Origin: Alishewanella agri BL06
GTDB taxonomy: Bacteria; Pseudomonadota; Gammaproteobacteria; Enterobacterales; Alteromonadaceae
DNA: 64,000 nt
Assembly (NCBI RefSeq): GCF_000272005.1
Contig: NZ_AKKU01000011.1
Span: 62,001 to 126,000, forward strand
Reading direction: 5' to 3'
The position numbers were made by a program, and so were the translations under genes. Under the pieces are notes generated by a model. It saw nothing but the letters and a program-made list of their open reading frames with translations, was not told the origin of the DNA and ran no database searches. Shown piece after piece: positions 54,520-63,470 of this stretch (position 1 is its first letter; each line of letters begins with the position of its first letter).

Positions 54520-54595
54520 TGGTGGGTCATGATGGATTCGAACCATCGACCAACGGATTAAAAGTCCGCTGCTCTACCAGCTGAGCTAATGACCC
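54520..54595 (-). tRNA. tRNA-Lys(TTT), copy 1 of array (first transcribed)
   Basis: Identical 76-nt copy with CCA. It is nearest to the promoter at 54611-54638. The 28-nt spacer to copy 2 is unrelated to the other two. Confidence 0.97.
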
Positions 54596-54610
54596 CCACC
54601 GCGGACGCAT

Positions 54611-54638
54611 ATCTTACTGATTTACGGAATTTGTGCAA
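54611..54638 (-). promoter_or_regulatory. tRNA-Lys array promoter
   Basis: On the minus strand TTGCAC (54638-54633) and TAAGAT (54616-54611) are 16 nt apart, followed by a GC-rich discriminator (ATGCGTCCGCGG). It lies 15 nt before copy 1. The -35 box is the same as that of the tRNA-Ser gene in this window. Confidence 0.7.
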
Positions 54639-54745
54639 CCAAAAACTACGAAAAAAAGCGATCTGGACGCCTGTTTGCTTAAAATGCCAGCGGATTGATG
54701 GCGGAGCTCTTGGCAGCAATTAGGTATAAAATTGCTAAACACCAT

Positions 54746-54772
54746 AAAGAAAAACCCGGCACCAGGCCGGGT
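54746..54772 (-). terminator. Terminator of the tol-pal-cpoB operon
   Basis: On the minus strand AACCCGGC and GCCGGGTT form a stem with a short loop, followed by TTTTTC. It begins 4 nt after the cpoB stop codon. Confidence 0.85.
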
Positions 54773-54775
54773 TGA

Positions 54776-55576
54776 TCATTTCAGCGCATCTACTCGTTCT
54801 TTTGCCAACCTGGCAGCTGTGGAGCTACCATGGGCCGACACGACTTTACGGTAGTGTGTTAAGGCCGCAGCCTTATCATTTTCCCGCTCTGCAATTTGTC
54901 CGAGTTTTAACAAGGCATCTGCTACCTTATTTGAGTCAGCAAAGTTATTCACTACGCGCTCAAACTGGGTTTTTGCTTTTGCCAGCTCGCCGTTGTTAAA
55001 TAACAACTGACCAAGCCAGTAATGAGCATTTGGCGCATACACCGAGTTCGGGTAGGTACGCAAAAAACTCTCAAATTCTGGAATAGCAGCATCATAGCGC
55101 CGGTCTTTCAGCACCATGTTGACCGCTCTGTCATAGGCGTCATTTTCCGAGGCATTGCCCGAAACCGTGACTGCCGGGCCACTCGTGGCGTTTGGTGTCG
55201 TATTGGCAGTGCTGTTACCAGCACTACCTTGCACGGCACTTACCCGCCGCTCGATTTCCTGGTAAATATCACGTTGCCGCTGAATAATTTCATCCAGCTG
55301 ATACGAGTGGGTTTCAGTGACCCCGCGCAGCTCGCTTACTTCATCCAGCAAGACCTGCAACTGTTGCTGCATTCTTACCTGCGCTTCGGCGCGGGCTTCA
55401 ACCACCCGCTCCAGCGCAGCCAGCCGCTGCTCTACCGTACCGGTGGCAGCTGCAGCCGTAGAGGAAGCAACCCTGCCGCTTCTGCTTATCTCAGTAACCG
55501 GCGCCGGATTCGCCCAAGCGCCGATACTGACTAAGGACATCGCTATAAGCAGAGGTTTCTTCACTGTCATCCTCAC
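54776..55576 (-). CDS. cpoB: Cell division coordinator CpoB (YbgF)
   Basis: CpoB is a periplasmic TolA-binding protein that links outer-membrane constriction with PBP1b activity. The 266-codon protein has a signal peptide (to about 22), a coiled-coil trimerisation segment (VEQRLAALERVVEARAEAQV and on) and three C-terminal TPRs (YDRAVNMVLKDRRYDAAIPE, ARYWLG-like NAHYWLGQLLFNNGELAKA, and VADALLKLGQIAERENDKAA). The start is uncertain between GTG 55576, ATG 55570 and GTG 55564. It is the last gene of the tol operon. Confidence 0.93.
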   Translation of the reverse strand: MRMTVKKPLLIAMSLVSIGAWANPAPVTEISRSGRVASSTAAAATGTVEQRLAALERVVEARAEAQVRMQQQLQVLLDEVSELRGVTETHSYQLDEIIQRQRDIYQEIERRVSAVQGSAGNSTANTTPNATSGPAVTVSGNASENDAYDRAVNMVLKDRRYDAAIPEFESFLRTYPNSVYAPNAHYWLGQLLFNNGELAKAKTQFERVVNNFADSNKVADALLKLGQIAERENDKAAALTHYRKVVSAHGSSTAARLAKERVDALK

Positions 55577-55592
55577 TCGTACCCTTGGTTAA

Positions 55593-56111
55593 TTAGTATA
55601 CTAAAACCGCGCGACGGTTTTTCGCGTAAGCCGCTTCGTTCGTTTCACGAACTACTGGCTTCTCTTCACCGTAGCTAACAGTAGACAGTTGACCAGCGCT
55701 TACGCCCAGGTTCTGTAAGTACTGTACTACAGACAGTGCACGACGCTCGCCCAGGGCGATGTTGTACTCTGGAGTACCACGCTCGTCAGTGTGACCTTCG
55801 ATAGTCACGCGAACGCTTGGATTTGAACGCAGGAATTCACCGTGAGCTTGTAATACTTCGGCGAACTCAGGACGGATAGTCGCTTTGTCGAAATCGAAGT
55901 ATACGGTGTTCTCGCGACGCAGCGCTTCCATTTTCTGACGCATTTGCTCAGCAGCAGTTACTGCTGGATCAACGCGCTCTACCTGTACAGTTTGGTTAGT
56001 GGCTGAAGTATCAGCATCACCAGCACCAGTAGAAGATTTAGAGCTACAAGCTGCCAGTGCTAATACTGGAACTGCAACTAACAAACCTTTTAACACTTTG
56101 TTTAAGTTCAT
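55593..56111 (-). CDS. pal: Peptidoglycan-associated lipoprotein Pal
   Basis: Pal is an outer-membrane lipoprotein that binds peptidoglycan and, through TolB, the TolQRA motor. The 172-residue protein has lipobox LAAC (Cys22) and an OmpA-like domain with [36 protein letters not shown] and NRRAVLVY. It lies 47 nt after tolB and 16 nt before cpoB. Confidence 0.97.
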   Translation of the reverse strand: MNLNKVLKGLLVAVPVLALAACSSKSSTGAGDADTSATNQTVQVERVDPAVTAAEQMRQKMEALRRENTVYFDFDKATIRPEFAEVLQAHGEFLRSNPSVRVTIEGHTDERGTPEYNIALGERRALSVVQYLQNLGVSAGQLSTVSYGEEKPVVRETNEAAYAKNRRAVLVY

Positions 56112-56158
56112 AATGTTGTCCTTAGATTATATTTACCAAGTTTTACCAAGTTTTTGTT

Positions 56159-57508
56159 TTATAAAAAAGGTGACCAAGCCGGCGATTTAACTTGTCCATC
56201 AGACGCCGGTAGTCGTGCTTTAAAACGCCCATCCATAGAAACCAGTGCCAGTACCTGCGAACGACCATGCATAGTACTGTAAATAATCATTGAGCCGTTC
56301 GGTGCAACGCTGGGCGACTCATCAAGGTTCGTCGCGGTCAGCACTTGCAGGTAACGGCTTTGTCTATCCAATCTTGCTAAATGATAGCGCCCATTTGTAC
56401 GATTTACCATCACAACCGATTGACCATCAGGCGAAAAAGTACCAGCCAGGTTCATTTCACCTTCAAAGGTCAAACGACGGGTATCACCAGTGGCTATATT
56501 AACGGTATATAACTGTGGATTACCGCCGCGCTCAGAGCTAAATACAATTTCCTGACCGTCTGGTGACCAACTCGGCTCCGTATCGATAGCACGGTGGCTG
56601 GTGATTCGGGTTAAGGCTTTGGTGGCAATATCCATTACGTAAATTTCAGCGTTACCATCTTTTGATAATACCATCGCCATCTTACGGCCATCCGGCGACC
56701 AGCGCGGCGAACTGTTAATACCCGGGAACGCGGTCAAAATGGTACGCCGACCAGTATAGATATCCTGGATATAAATCTGTGCCTGACGCTTTTCAAAAGT
56801 CACATAAGCCAGCTTAGTGCCATCCGGTGACCAATCTGGTGACATCAATGGCTCTTTCGAACGCAGCAATACCTGCTCGTTATAACCGTCGTAATCTGCA
56901 ACCACTAACTGGTATGGAAATTCTGCGTTCGGCCGTACCAGCACATAGGCAATTTTGGTTAGAAACGCACCGCGCTCACCAGTAAGTTTCTCGTAAACGA
57001 TATCGCTAATGCGGTGTGCATACTGGCGAAATTGACCGCCATTAATGGTGGTTTCACGGGCATCCAGAATAAACTGACTGCTACCGACGAGCTGGCCAGC
57101 ATTTAACATCTGAGTGCTGATACCGCTATTACCTTTAAGCACGTCAATCAATTCAAAACTTACCGAATAGCGGTCAATCCCTACCTCGGTAATTTCACCC
57201 ATCACAATGGCTTCAACCCCTTCGCGTGCCCAGGCTGAAAAATTAATTTCTGCGGATTTTGACGGCCGCTGCGGCATTTTAATAAAAGGGATCGGGCTGA
57301 ACTTGCCACTGCGCATTAAGTCTGCTGCAACCACTTCGGCGATATTTTCTTTCGGTAAGGTCGTACCCCGGAAGGTAAAAGGCAGGACGGCGATAGGCCG
57401 CGCTGAATCCACACCGTCAGTAATAATAATTTCCAGTGAAGCTTGCGCCTGCACTGTGACCAGCAGCAAAACGCTGCAAAATAGGCTTCGTAATAACTTT
57501 GTCATCAT
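56159..57508 (-). CDS. tolB: Tol-Pal system periplasmic protein TolB
   Basis: TolB shuttles between Pal and TolA during envelope constriction. The 449-codon protein has a signal peptide ending QAQA, an N-terminal alpha/beta domain ([11 protein letters not shown]) and a six-bladed propeller with repeated WSPDG motifs ([15 protein letters not shown] and [14 protein letters not shown]). It begins at the tolA stop (TGATG overlap); the second ATG 3 nt in is equally possible. Confidence 0.97.
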   Translation of the reverse strand: MMTKLLRSLFCSVLLLVTVQAQASLEIIITDGVDSARPIAVLPFTFRGTTLPKENIAEVVAADLMRSGKFSPIPFIKMPQRPSKSAEINFSAWAREGVEAIVMGEITEVGIDRYSVSFELIDVLKGNSGISTQMLNAGQLVGSSQFILDARETTINGGQFRQYAHRISDIVYEKLTGERGAFLTKIAYVLVRPNAEFPYQLVVADYDGYNEQVLLRSKEPLMSPDWSPDGTKLAYVTFEKRQAQIYIQDIYTGRRTILTAFPGINSSPRWSPDGRKMAMVLSKDGNAEIYVMDIATKALTRITSHRAIDTEPSWSPDGQEIVFSSERGGNPQLYTVNIATGDTRRLTFEGEMNLAGTFSPDGQSVVMVNRTNGRYHLARLDRQSRYLQVLTATNLDESPSVAPNGSMIIYSTMHGRSQVLALVSMDGRFKARLPASDGQVKSPAWSPFL

Positions 57509-58467
57509 CAGAATTCAGGTGCCACCGTTAAGTTTATATCTTTTAACTGATTATACACATCCGGATCCTGCGACATAGGGAAGGTTCCGGCCCGGTTTAC
57601 CGCCCGCACTGCGGCGTCACATACTGCGCGATCGCCATTGACCACGCTAACACTGGTTACAAAGCCGTTCGACGCCAGACGCAAATTCAAGCGGCAGGAA
57701 CGCCCGCGCATCGTCGATTCATCTTTGATCAGATTACGGGTAATCGCATCACTGATCATCGCCGTGTAACGTTGTACTTCTGTTACCGCTTGTTGCGCTC
57801 TGGCCCGACGACGGGCATCGGCTTCCGCAGCCATTTGCTCTTGTAACATTCTTTCCTGCTCAGCACGTTCGCGTTGCTCCCGCGCCTGACGCTCGCGTTC
57901 AGCCTGGGCTTTGGCTAACGCCTCCTGCTCAGCTTTGCGTTTCGCTTCAGCGGCTTTCGCTGCTTCTTCAGCTTTTTTACGCTCTTGTTCACGCGCAATG
58001 CGCTGCTGCTCAGCGGTGCGGGCTTTAGCTGCTTCAGCTTCCTGTTGTTTTTTCGCTTCGGCTGCCGCTTTACGCGATGCGGCAGCTGCCTCATCGGCTT
58101 TACGCTTTTCTTCCGCTACCCGCTTTAAGCGCGCTTCTTCCTGTGCTCTGGAACGTTCGGCCTGCTGCGCCCGACGCTCTAAATCGCGGATCCTTTGCTC
58201 TTCTGCTTTACGAGCATCATCTTGCTGCTTTTTGATCTCAGCAACCCGCTGCTCTAACACGTCTTTGTCTATCGCCACTGCCTCTACCGGTGCCGGCGGC
58301 GGTGGCGTACTGCTGGCAGCGCCAGCTTCACCAGACAGCGTTATTTGCGTTGGCTTAGGCCAAAAGCTCAGGCTGCTGATGGTTAACCCCAGCACTATGC
58401 CCAAATGTACCCAGGCCGACTTTGCCCAAGCCGTTTGCCACCACTTTTCGGTTAACTCAGACTTCAT
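57508..58467 (-). CDS. tolA: Cell envelope protein TolA
   Basis: TolA is the inner-membrane protein that spans the periplasm and transmits TolQR force to Pal and TolB. The 319-residue protein has one N-terminal helix (about 15-35) and a long Ala/Lys/Glu/Arg-rich helical domain (about 75-230, for example [20 protein letters not shown]). The C-terminal domain III has [18 protein letters not shown]. It overlaps tolR by 11 nt and tolB by one base. Confidence 0.95.
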   Translation of the reverse strand: MKSELTEKWWQTAWAKSAWVHLGIVLGLTISSLSFWPKPTQITLSGEAGAASSTPPPPAPVEAVAIDKDVLEQRVAEIKKQQDDARKAEEQRIRDLERRAQQAERSRAQEEARLKRVAEEKRKADEAAAASRKAAAEAKKQQEAEAAKARTAEQQRIAREQERKKAEEAAKAAEAKRKAEQEALAKAQAERERQAREQRERAEQERMLQEQMAAEADARRRARAQQAVTEVQRYTAMISDAITRNLIKDESTMRGRSCRLNLRLASNGFVTSVSVVNGDRAVCDAAVRAVNRAGTFPMSQDPDVYNQLKDINLTVAPEF

Positions 58468-58882
58468 TATCAGTCATCAACCCGACAGAGGGTGCTCCGG
58501 CTTGCTTTAATACATTGATCAGGCGGATCACAGAATTGTAATCAACACGACCATCGCCCTTCACGATAACCTGAGTGCCAGGCTCAATACTTAACCAACT
58601 GGCCACTTCGACCTGTAACTGCGACGCGGTAAAAGGCCCCTGCTGGTTACCGTCTTTTTCAAAATAATACAAACCGGCTTCATCTACCGTGGCAACCAGC
58701 GGTGTTTTGCCATCTTTCATCTGTTCAATCGGCTCAGCTGCAGACTTCGGCAACTCAACCTTGACGCCCTGAGTAATAATTGGCGTCGTAATCATAAAAA
58801 TCACCAGCAACACCAGCATCACGTCGATGTAAGGCACGACGTTAATTTCGGCGACCGGACGACGTTTTTTACGGGTATACAT
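58457..58882 (-). CDS. tolR: Tol-Pal proton-channel subunit TolR
   Basis: TolR is a 141-residue ExbD-type protein. It has one membrane helix with the essential Asp (NVVPYIDVMLVLLVIFMIT) and a periplasmic domain. With TolQ it uses the proton motive force to drive TolA. It overlaps tolQ by one base and tolA by 11. Confidence 0.96.
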   Translation of the reverse strand: MYTRKKRRPVAEINVVPYIDVMLVLLVIFMITTPIITQGVKVELPKSAAEPIEQMKDGKTPLVATVDEAGLYYFEKDGNQQGPFTASQLQVEVASWLSIEPGTQVIVKGDGRVDYNSVIRLINVLKQAGAPSVGLMTDNEV

Positions 58883-59562
58883 CAGGCGGCTTCTCCGCTG
58901 CTAACCTGGCGATGCAGAATATTGGCAAACTCTTCGACGAAATTCACATAGCTGCTTTCCAGCTGTTCGACCTGATGTGAAAATTTGTTATAGGCAATAA
59001 CGGCTGGAATAGCGGCAAATAAGCCAATAGCTGTTGCAATCAAGGCTTCTGCGATACCAGGCGCGACCATCGCTAACGTGGCTTGCTGCACCGCACCCAG
59101 CGCAATAAACGAATTCATAATACCCCATACCGTACCAAACAAGCCGATATAAGGGCTGATCGAGCCGACGGTCGCCAAAAACGGTAGGTCTTGCTCTAAA
59201 CGTTCGACTTCACGCGATAAACCAACGCGCATCGCCCGATGGGTACCATCCATCACAGCGGTCGCCTGGCGACTGCTCTTGTGCAGGCGGGCAAATTCCT
59301 TAAAGCCGGCTTTAAACAGCGACTCCAGGCCATCAACTTGCTGGCGGGCACTGACTTCGGCGTATAGCTTTGACAAATCGATACCAGACCAAAACCGGTC
59401 TTCAAACTTACGGGCGTCTTGCAGGGCTTCTTTTAATACTTTTTTGCGTTTGAAAATCATCGCCCAGGAGGTGACAGACATACCAACCAGGATCAACATC
59501 ACTGCCTGCACCACAATACTGGCATCGAGTAATAAATGCAGAATCGAAATTTCACCTGCCAC
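58882..59562 (-). CDS. tolQ: Tol-Pal proton-channel subunit TolQ
   Basis: TolQ is a 226-residue ExbB-type membrane protein with three helices. It has the block [17 protein letters not shown] and [19 protein letters not shown]. It starts with GTG at 59562; GAGG lies about 9 nt upstream. It is the first tol gene here: ybgC, its usual upstream neighbour, is not found before it. Confidence 0.96.
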   Translation of the reverse strand: MAGEISILHLLLDASIVVQAVMLILVGMSVTSWAMIFKRKKVLKEALQDARKFEDRFWSGIDLSKLYAEVSARQQVDGLESLFKAGFKEFARLHKSSRQATAVMDGTHRAMRVGLSREVERLEQDLPFLATVGSISPYIGLFGTVWGIMNSFIALGAVQQATLAMVAPGIAEALIATAIGLFAAIPAVIAYNKFSHQVEQLESSYVNFVEEFANILHRQVSSGEAA

Positions 59563-60274
59563 GCGTTAGTACCTCTGTAACTATATTGTTTAAAAATCTT
59601 ATCAGACCTCGTTAAGGTACTGATTTGCTTGTACAGCGTCAACCTTTTACCGGCCTGCGAACCTATGTTCAGCGTTATACAAACACAAAATTTGCGTCAC
59701 TGTTTCCATCTGCCAGATTTTACACCATCAAACTGCCATCCGCCCTTCTATGCACCCAGCCATTAGCTGCGCGTTTTATCCATATAATTCAGGTGGTTAG
59801 CTTGAAGCACCAAACTTGCCGAAGTGCGTTTTGTCTTGATAAACCGCACTGTGGTGATGAGGTGGTTTTACTGCGTCTGGATCCATGTAATTTCGCGCCT
59901 GTATGATAATTAAGCCTGCAACGGAACTCAATCAGCCAACTGCCGTTTTGGTAACTATATTTTTTTACTTCGACCACTTGTTTTTTTACAAAATTTCAGG
60001 GCTTGCAGCCATTGACCCGATAGCCAGGCTGAAGTTCCGTTGTACCGTCAATATTTCAGGGACAGCAGATACCTTTCACTGCAAAAAAGTAATCTGGCGT
60101 CTATCTTCTGTCCTTTAGCTGAACCCCAGATGAACATTGCAACTAAAAGGCTGTTTTATTATCACAGCGAGAACACTCAACACCTTTATTTGTGATATGG
60201 CATTAGTTTTTCTTATAACAAAGCGCCAGTTTTTCTCGTTTGAAGTAATTACTCCAAATCTTTAAGATACGCAG

Positions 60275-60457
60275 GTGTTCTGAGCTAGCGCAAAGACAAT
60301 CAGAAAGTTGGTAGCGAGTTTTGGTTGTTTAGACAGTTCACTTAACAATGAGACTTTGTGAGAGAGGTTTTGTTGTTTGCTCCAAACATGTTCCCTGGAT
60401 TTATTGAAGCACTCCTTCAACTTGTTGCTTGCCCGCTCATTGAGCGGGCTTTTTTTT
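60275..60457 (+). ncRNA. Candidate small RNA gene between tolQ and ruvB
   Basis: TTGAAG (60240-60245) and TAAGAT (60263-60268) are 17 nt apart and could start transcription near 60275. The stretch is GU-rich (GGTTTTGTTGTTTGCTCC around 60368-60386). It ends in a perfect rightward terminator at 60431-60457. No open frame on the plus strand explains that terminator. I cannot match it to a known RNA family: it does not look like 6S, tmRNA, Spot 42 or CsrB. GU-rich tracts recall GcvB-type regulators only loosely. Confidence 0.4.
60431..60457 (+). terminator. Strong rightward terminator with no plus-strand gene upstream
   Basis: GCCCGCTC and GAGCGGGC form a perfect 8-bp stem with loop ATT, followed by eight T residues on the plus strand. 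On the minus strand no T tract follows, so it does not serve ruvB. It therefore points to transcription from the gap at its left. Confidence 0.85.
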
Positions 60458-60465
60458 AACTCGAC

Positions 60466-61476
60466 TTATTTCGATTCAGGCAAATCAAAGCCCAGATGAC
60501 GATAGGCTCTTGCTGTGGCGATGCGGCCACGCGGTGTGCGCTGAATAAAACCCTGCTGAATCAAAAACGGTTCTATCACATCTTCAATGGTTTCTTTCTC
60601 TTCCCCGATGGCTGCGGCCAGGTTATCCAGCCCCACAGGCCCGCCCATAAAGCTGTCAATAATGGCCGTTAACAGCTTACGGTCCATATAATCAAAGCCC
60701 TCGGCATCAACATCAACCATTTTTAACGCGGCTGAGGCAACCTCGATAGACACGATACCATTGGATTTTACCTGCGCATAATCGCGCACCCGCCGCAGCA
60801 GTCGGTTCGCAATACGCGGTGTGCCGCGGGAGCGGCGGGCAATTTCGGTCGCCCCTGCCACGTCCAGCTGCATATTCAGATAATGGGCCGAGCGCTGAAT
60901 AATCTGGCTCAGTTCCTCAACCTTATAGAATTCCAGCCGCTGCACTATGCCAAAGCGGTCGCGCAGGGGTGAGGTTAAGGCACCGGCACGAGTAGTGGCT
61001 CCCACCAGCGTAAAAGGCGGCAGATCGAGTTTGATTGAGCGGGCGGCAGGCCCTTCGCCAATCATAATGTCCAGCTGGTAGTCTTCCATCGCCGGATACA
61101 GGATTTCCTCTACTACTGGGCTTAAGCGATGGATCTCATCAATAAAGAGCACATCATTCTGCTCCAGATTGGTTAACAGCGCGGCGAGATCTCCGGCTTT
61201 TTCCAGCACCGGGCCAGAGGTAGTTTTAATATTGACACCCATTTCGTTAGCGACAATCATCGCCAGCGTGGTTTTACCCAGACCCGGCGGGCCGAAAATC
61301 AGTAAGTGATCCAGTGGATCGCCCCGGCCGCGGGCAGCTTCGATAAAGATCGCCATTTGTTCGCGCACATGCTGCTGACCGGTATAATCTGCCAGACTTT
61401 TTGGCCGTATCGCACGGTCAATCACTTCTTCTTCTTTTAATATTCCCGGCTGCAGCAGGCGATCGGCTTCAATCAT
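60466..61476 (-). CDS. ruvB: Holliday junction branch migration ATPase RuvB
   Basis: RuvB is the hexameric AAA+ motor of the RuvAB complex. The 336-residue protein has Walker [16 protein letters not shown], Walker [15 protein letters not shown], sensor [19 protein letters not shown] and the C-terminal winged helix with [17 protein letters not shown]. It lies 3 nt after ruvA. Confidence 0.98.
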   Translation of the reverse strand: MIEADRLLQPGILKEEEVIDRAIRPKSLADYTGQQHVREQMAIFIEAARGRGDPLDHLLIFGPPGLGKTTLAMIVANEMGVNIKTTSGPVLEKAGDLAALLTNLEQNDVLFIDEIHRLSPVVEEILYPAMEDYQLDIMIGEGPAARSIKLDLPPFTLVGATTRAGALTSPLRDRFGIVQRLEFYKVEELSQIIQRSAHYLNMQLDVAGATEIARRSRGTPRIANRLLRRVRDYAQVKSNGIVSIEVASAALKMVDVDAEGFDYMDRKLLTAIIDSFMGGPVGLDNLAAAIGEEKETIEDVIEPFLIQQGFIQRTPRGRIATARAYRHLGFDLPESK

Positions 61477-61479
61477 GGC

Positions 61480-62100
61480 TTAAATCATACTCTTTAAGGC
61501 TGCCTTGATTAGCTGCTCGCAGCTAATCCCAGGCGTCAAATACTGTTTTACCGCTTTCGCGGCCTGTGCCTGACTATACCCCAAGGCCAGCAAAGCGCCA
61601 ATCGCATCCTGCTCAGCGGTGGCTGGCGGCGCGAAAATGGCTTCATCATCACTGAGCAGTAGCTTATCGGTTACCGGCGTTTGTGGTGTCACACCCCAAT
61701 CCTTTAGGCGGTCGCGCATTTCAATTACCAGCCGCTCGGCCGTCTTTTTACCGACCCCAGGAAGCTTAATTAAGGTGCTGATATCGTCAAACTGCACACA
61801 ACGCACAAAATGTTGCGCGGTCATGCCGGATAAAATAGTCAGCGCCAGCTTGGGGCCGACGCCATTGGCTTTAATCAACTGGCGAAATAAACTGCGCTCG
61901 GTCGGATTGCTAAAACCATAGAGTAGCTGCGCATCTTCACGCACCACAAAGTGGGTATAGAGGATAGCGGTTTTGCCCACTTCCGGTAATTCATAAAAGC
62001 TGGTCAGTGGCAGCTGCACTTCATAACCCACACCACCGACATCAATAAGCAAGTCCGGGGGTTGTTTTTCCAGAATAGTGCCTTGTAAACGACCAATCAT
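61480..62100 (-). CDS. ruvA: Holliday junction DNA-binding protein RuvA
   Basis: RuvA tetramers hold the junction and load RuvB. The 206-residue protein has an OB domain ([20 protein letters not shown]), the tandem helix-hairpin-helix segments ([17 protein letters not shown] and [19 protein letters not shown]) and the C-terminal RuvB-binding domain ([20 protein letters not shown]). Ordered ruvC-ruvA-ruvB as usual. Confidence 0.97.
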   Translation of the reverse strand: MIGRLQGTILEKQPPDLLIDVGGVGYEVQLPLTSFYELPEVGKTAILYTHFVVREDAQLLYGFSNPTERSLFRQLIKANGVGPKLALTILSGMTAQHFVRCVQFDDISTLIKLPGVGKKTAERLVIEMRDRLKDWGVTPQTPVTDKLLLSDDEAIFAPPATAEQDAIGALLALGYSQAQAAKAVKQYLTPGISCEQLIKAALKSMI

Positions 62101-62109
62101 CAGCTTTCC

Positions 62110-62634
62110 TTATTTACGTAAACGACCGCGTACCGTTTTACTGGCCTGCCCGGCTAAACTGACCAGGCTCTGCTGGGTATGACCATGACACAGCGCTACT
62201 GCCAGTGCATCAGCAGCATCAGCTTGCGGGTTGGCCGGTAGCTTTAACAGATAACGCACCATATGCTGTACCTGCGCTTTATCGGCCGCGCCCGTGCCAA
62301 CCACGGCTTGTTTCACCTGGCGGGCAGAATACTCAAACACCGACAACCCGGCATGGCAGGCGGCGACGATGGCCGCCCCCCGTGCCTGCCCCAGCTTTAA
62401 CGCCGAGTCAGCATTACGCGCCATAAAGACCTGCTCAATCGCAAACACAGTGGGCTGAGTTTGGGCAATAATCTCACTTACGCCATTAAAAATGCGGATC
62501 AACCGCTCCGGCAGCTCATCGGTACCGGTACGGATACAGCCGCTGGCGACATAACTAAAGTTACCGCCAAGCTGCTTAATCACGCCATAACCGGTCAGCC
62601 GGCTGCCGGGGTCAATACCCAGAATAATGGCCAA
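62110..62634 (-). CDS. ruvC: Holliday junction resolvase RuvC
   Basis: RuvC nicks Holliday junctions as a dimer. The 174-residue protein has the catalytic acids in [15 protein letters not shown] (Asp7), [18 protein letters not shown] (Glu) and [14 protein letters not shown] (two Asp). It follows yebC after 2 nt and precedes ruvA by 9 nt. Confidence 0.97.
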   Translation of the reverse strand: MAIILGIDPGSRLTGYGVIKQLGGNFSYVASGCIRTGTDELPERLIRIFNGVSEIIAQTQPTVFAIEQVFMARNADSALKLGQARGAAIVAACHAGLSVFEYSARQVKQAVVGTGAADKAQVQHMVRYLLKLPANPQADAADALAVALCHGHTQQSLVSLAGQASKTVRGRLRK

Positions 62635-62636
62635 GC

Positions 62637-63380
62637 TTACTCCAGAGTTGCCATAATGTCGTCGCTAATGTCGGCATTATGGTAAACGTTTTGCACATCG
62701 TCAGAGTCTTCCAGCGCGTCGAGCATTTTAATAAACCTGGCCGCGGTCTCGGCATCCAGTTCAGCGCGGGTATCCGGTAACAGGGTGATTTCTGCTGATT
62801 CGGCAGTAAAGCCAGCTGCCGCTAACGCATCTTTGACGGCACTGAAGGCCTCCGGGCTGGTCAGCACTTCCTGACTGCCATCATCATGGCTTTGGACATC
62901 ATCGGCACCGGCATCCAACGCTAATTCCAGCAGCTGGTCTTCATCAATGCCCGGCGCAAACAACAACACGCCCTTGCGTTGAAACATATAGGCGACTGAA
63001 CCGCTGGTACCCAGGTTACCGCCGTATTTGGTAAAGGCATGCCGCACATCCGCCACAGTGCGCTTATTATTGTCGGTCATGGTTTCAACGATAACCGCGA
63101 CCCCACCCGGCCCATAGCCTTCGTAGACCAGCTCTTCGTATTGCTCACCGTCTTGCATCCCGGCACCGCGCTTAATGGCGCGTTCAATGGTATCGCGGGT
63201 CATATTTTCACTTAAGGCTTTGTCGACAGCCAAACGTAAGCGTGGATTAGCGGCAACATCGGGGCTAATGCGGGCTGCGGTGGTCAGCTCGCGGATCATC
63301 TTGGTCCAGATTTTGTTTTTCTTCGCATCCTGGCGGGCCTTACGATGCTTCATATTGGCCCATTTACTGTGTCCAGCCAT
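62637..63380 (-). CDS. yebC: YebC-family regulatory or translation-associated protein
   Basis: The 247-residue canonical YebC begins [20 protein letters not shown] and has [16 protein letters not shown] and [16 protein letters not shown] place the start at ATG 63380; the longer frame is spurious. The family was described as DNA-binding regulators, and more recently as helping ribosomes through polyproline stalls. It lies in the usual yebC-ruvC-ruvA-ruvB order. A paralogue is at 43565. Confidence 0.96.
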   Translation of the reverse strand: MAGHSKWANMKHRKARQDAKKNKIWTKMIRELTTAARISPDVAANPRLRLAVDKALSENMTRDTIERAIKRGAGMQDGEQYEELVYEGYGPGGVAVIVETMTDNNKRTVADVRHAFTKYGGNLGTSGSVAYMFQRKGVLLFAPGIDEDQLLELALDAGADDVQSHDDGSQEVLTSPEAFSAVKDALAAAGFTAESAEITLLPDTRAELDAETAARFIKMLDALEDSDDVQNVYHNADISDDIMATLE

Positions 63381-63470
63381 CGGTGCTCCTGTGCTTGTAA
63401 AAACTGCGGGGTAAAGACGCAGTGGGCAAGGCCCACTGCACAAGCTTAGCGATTGTTTCGCTACTTAGAC

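Larger units (their letters stand above)
59563..60465. other. 0.9 kb intergenic region without a clear gene; ybgC absent
   Basis: The region between tolQ and ruvB is AT-richer than its surroundings and holds T-rich runs. No frame here resembles YbgC (thioesterase), which lies between these genes in many gammaproteobacteria. The frames of 62-93 codons in it have no family resemblance and lack good ribosome binding sites. The right end holds a possible small RNA gene with a strong terminator, listed separately. Confidence 0.7.

Noticed and set aside
59625-60118. Frames of 62-93 codons between tolQ and ruvB as genes
   Set aside because: They have no family resemblance, poor ribosome binding sites and irregular composition, and they overlap one another on both strands.
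62519-62537. GGTACCGGTACGG in ruvC as a further repeat unit
   Set aside because: The match covers only the palindromic centre. Flanks are ordinary ruvC codons without either repeat end.
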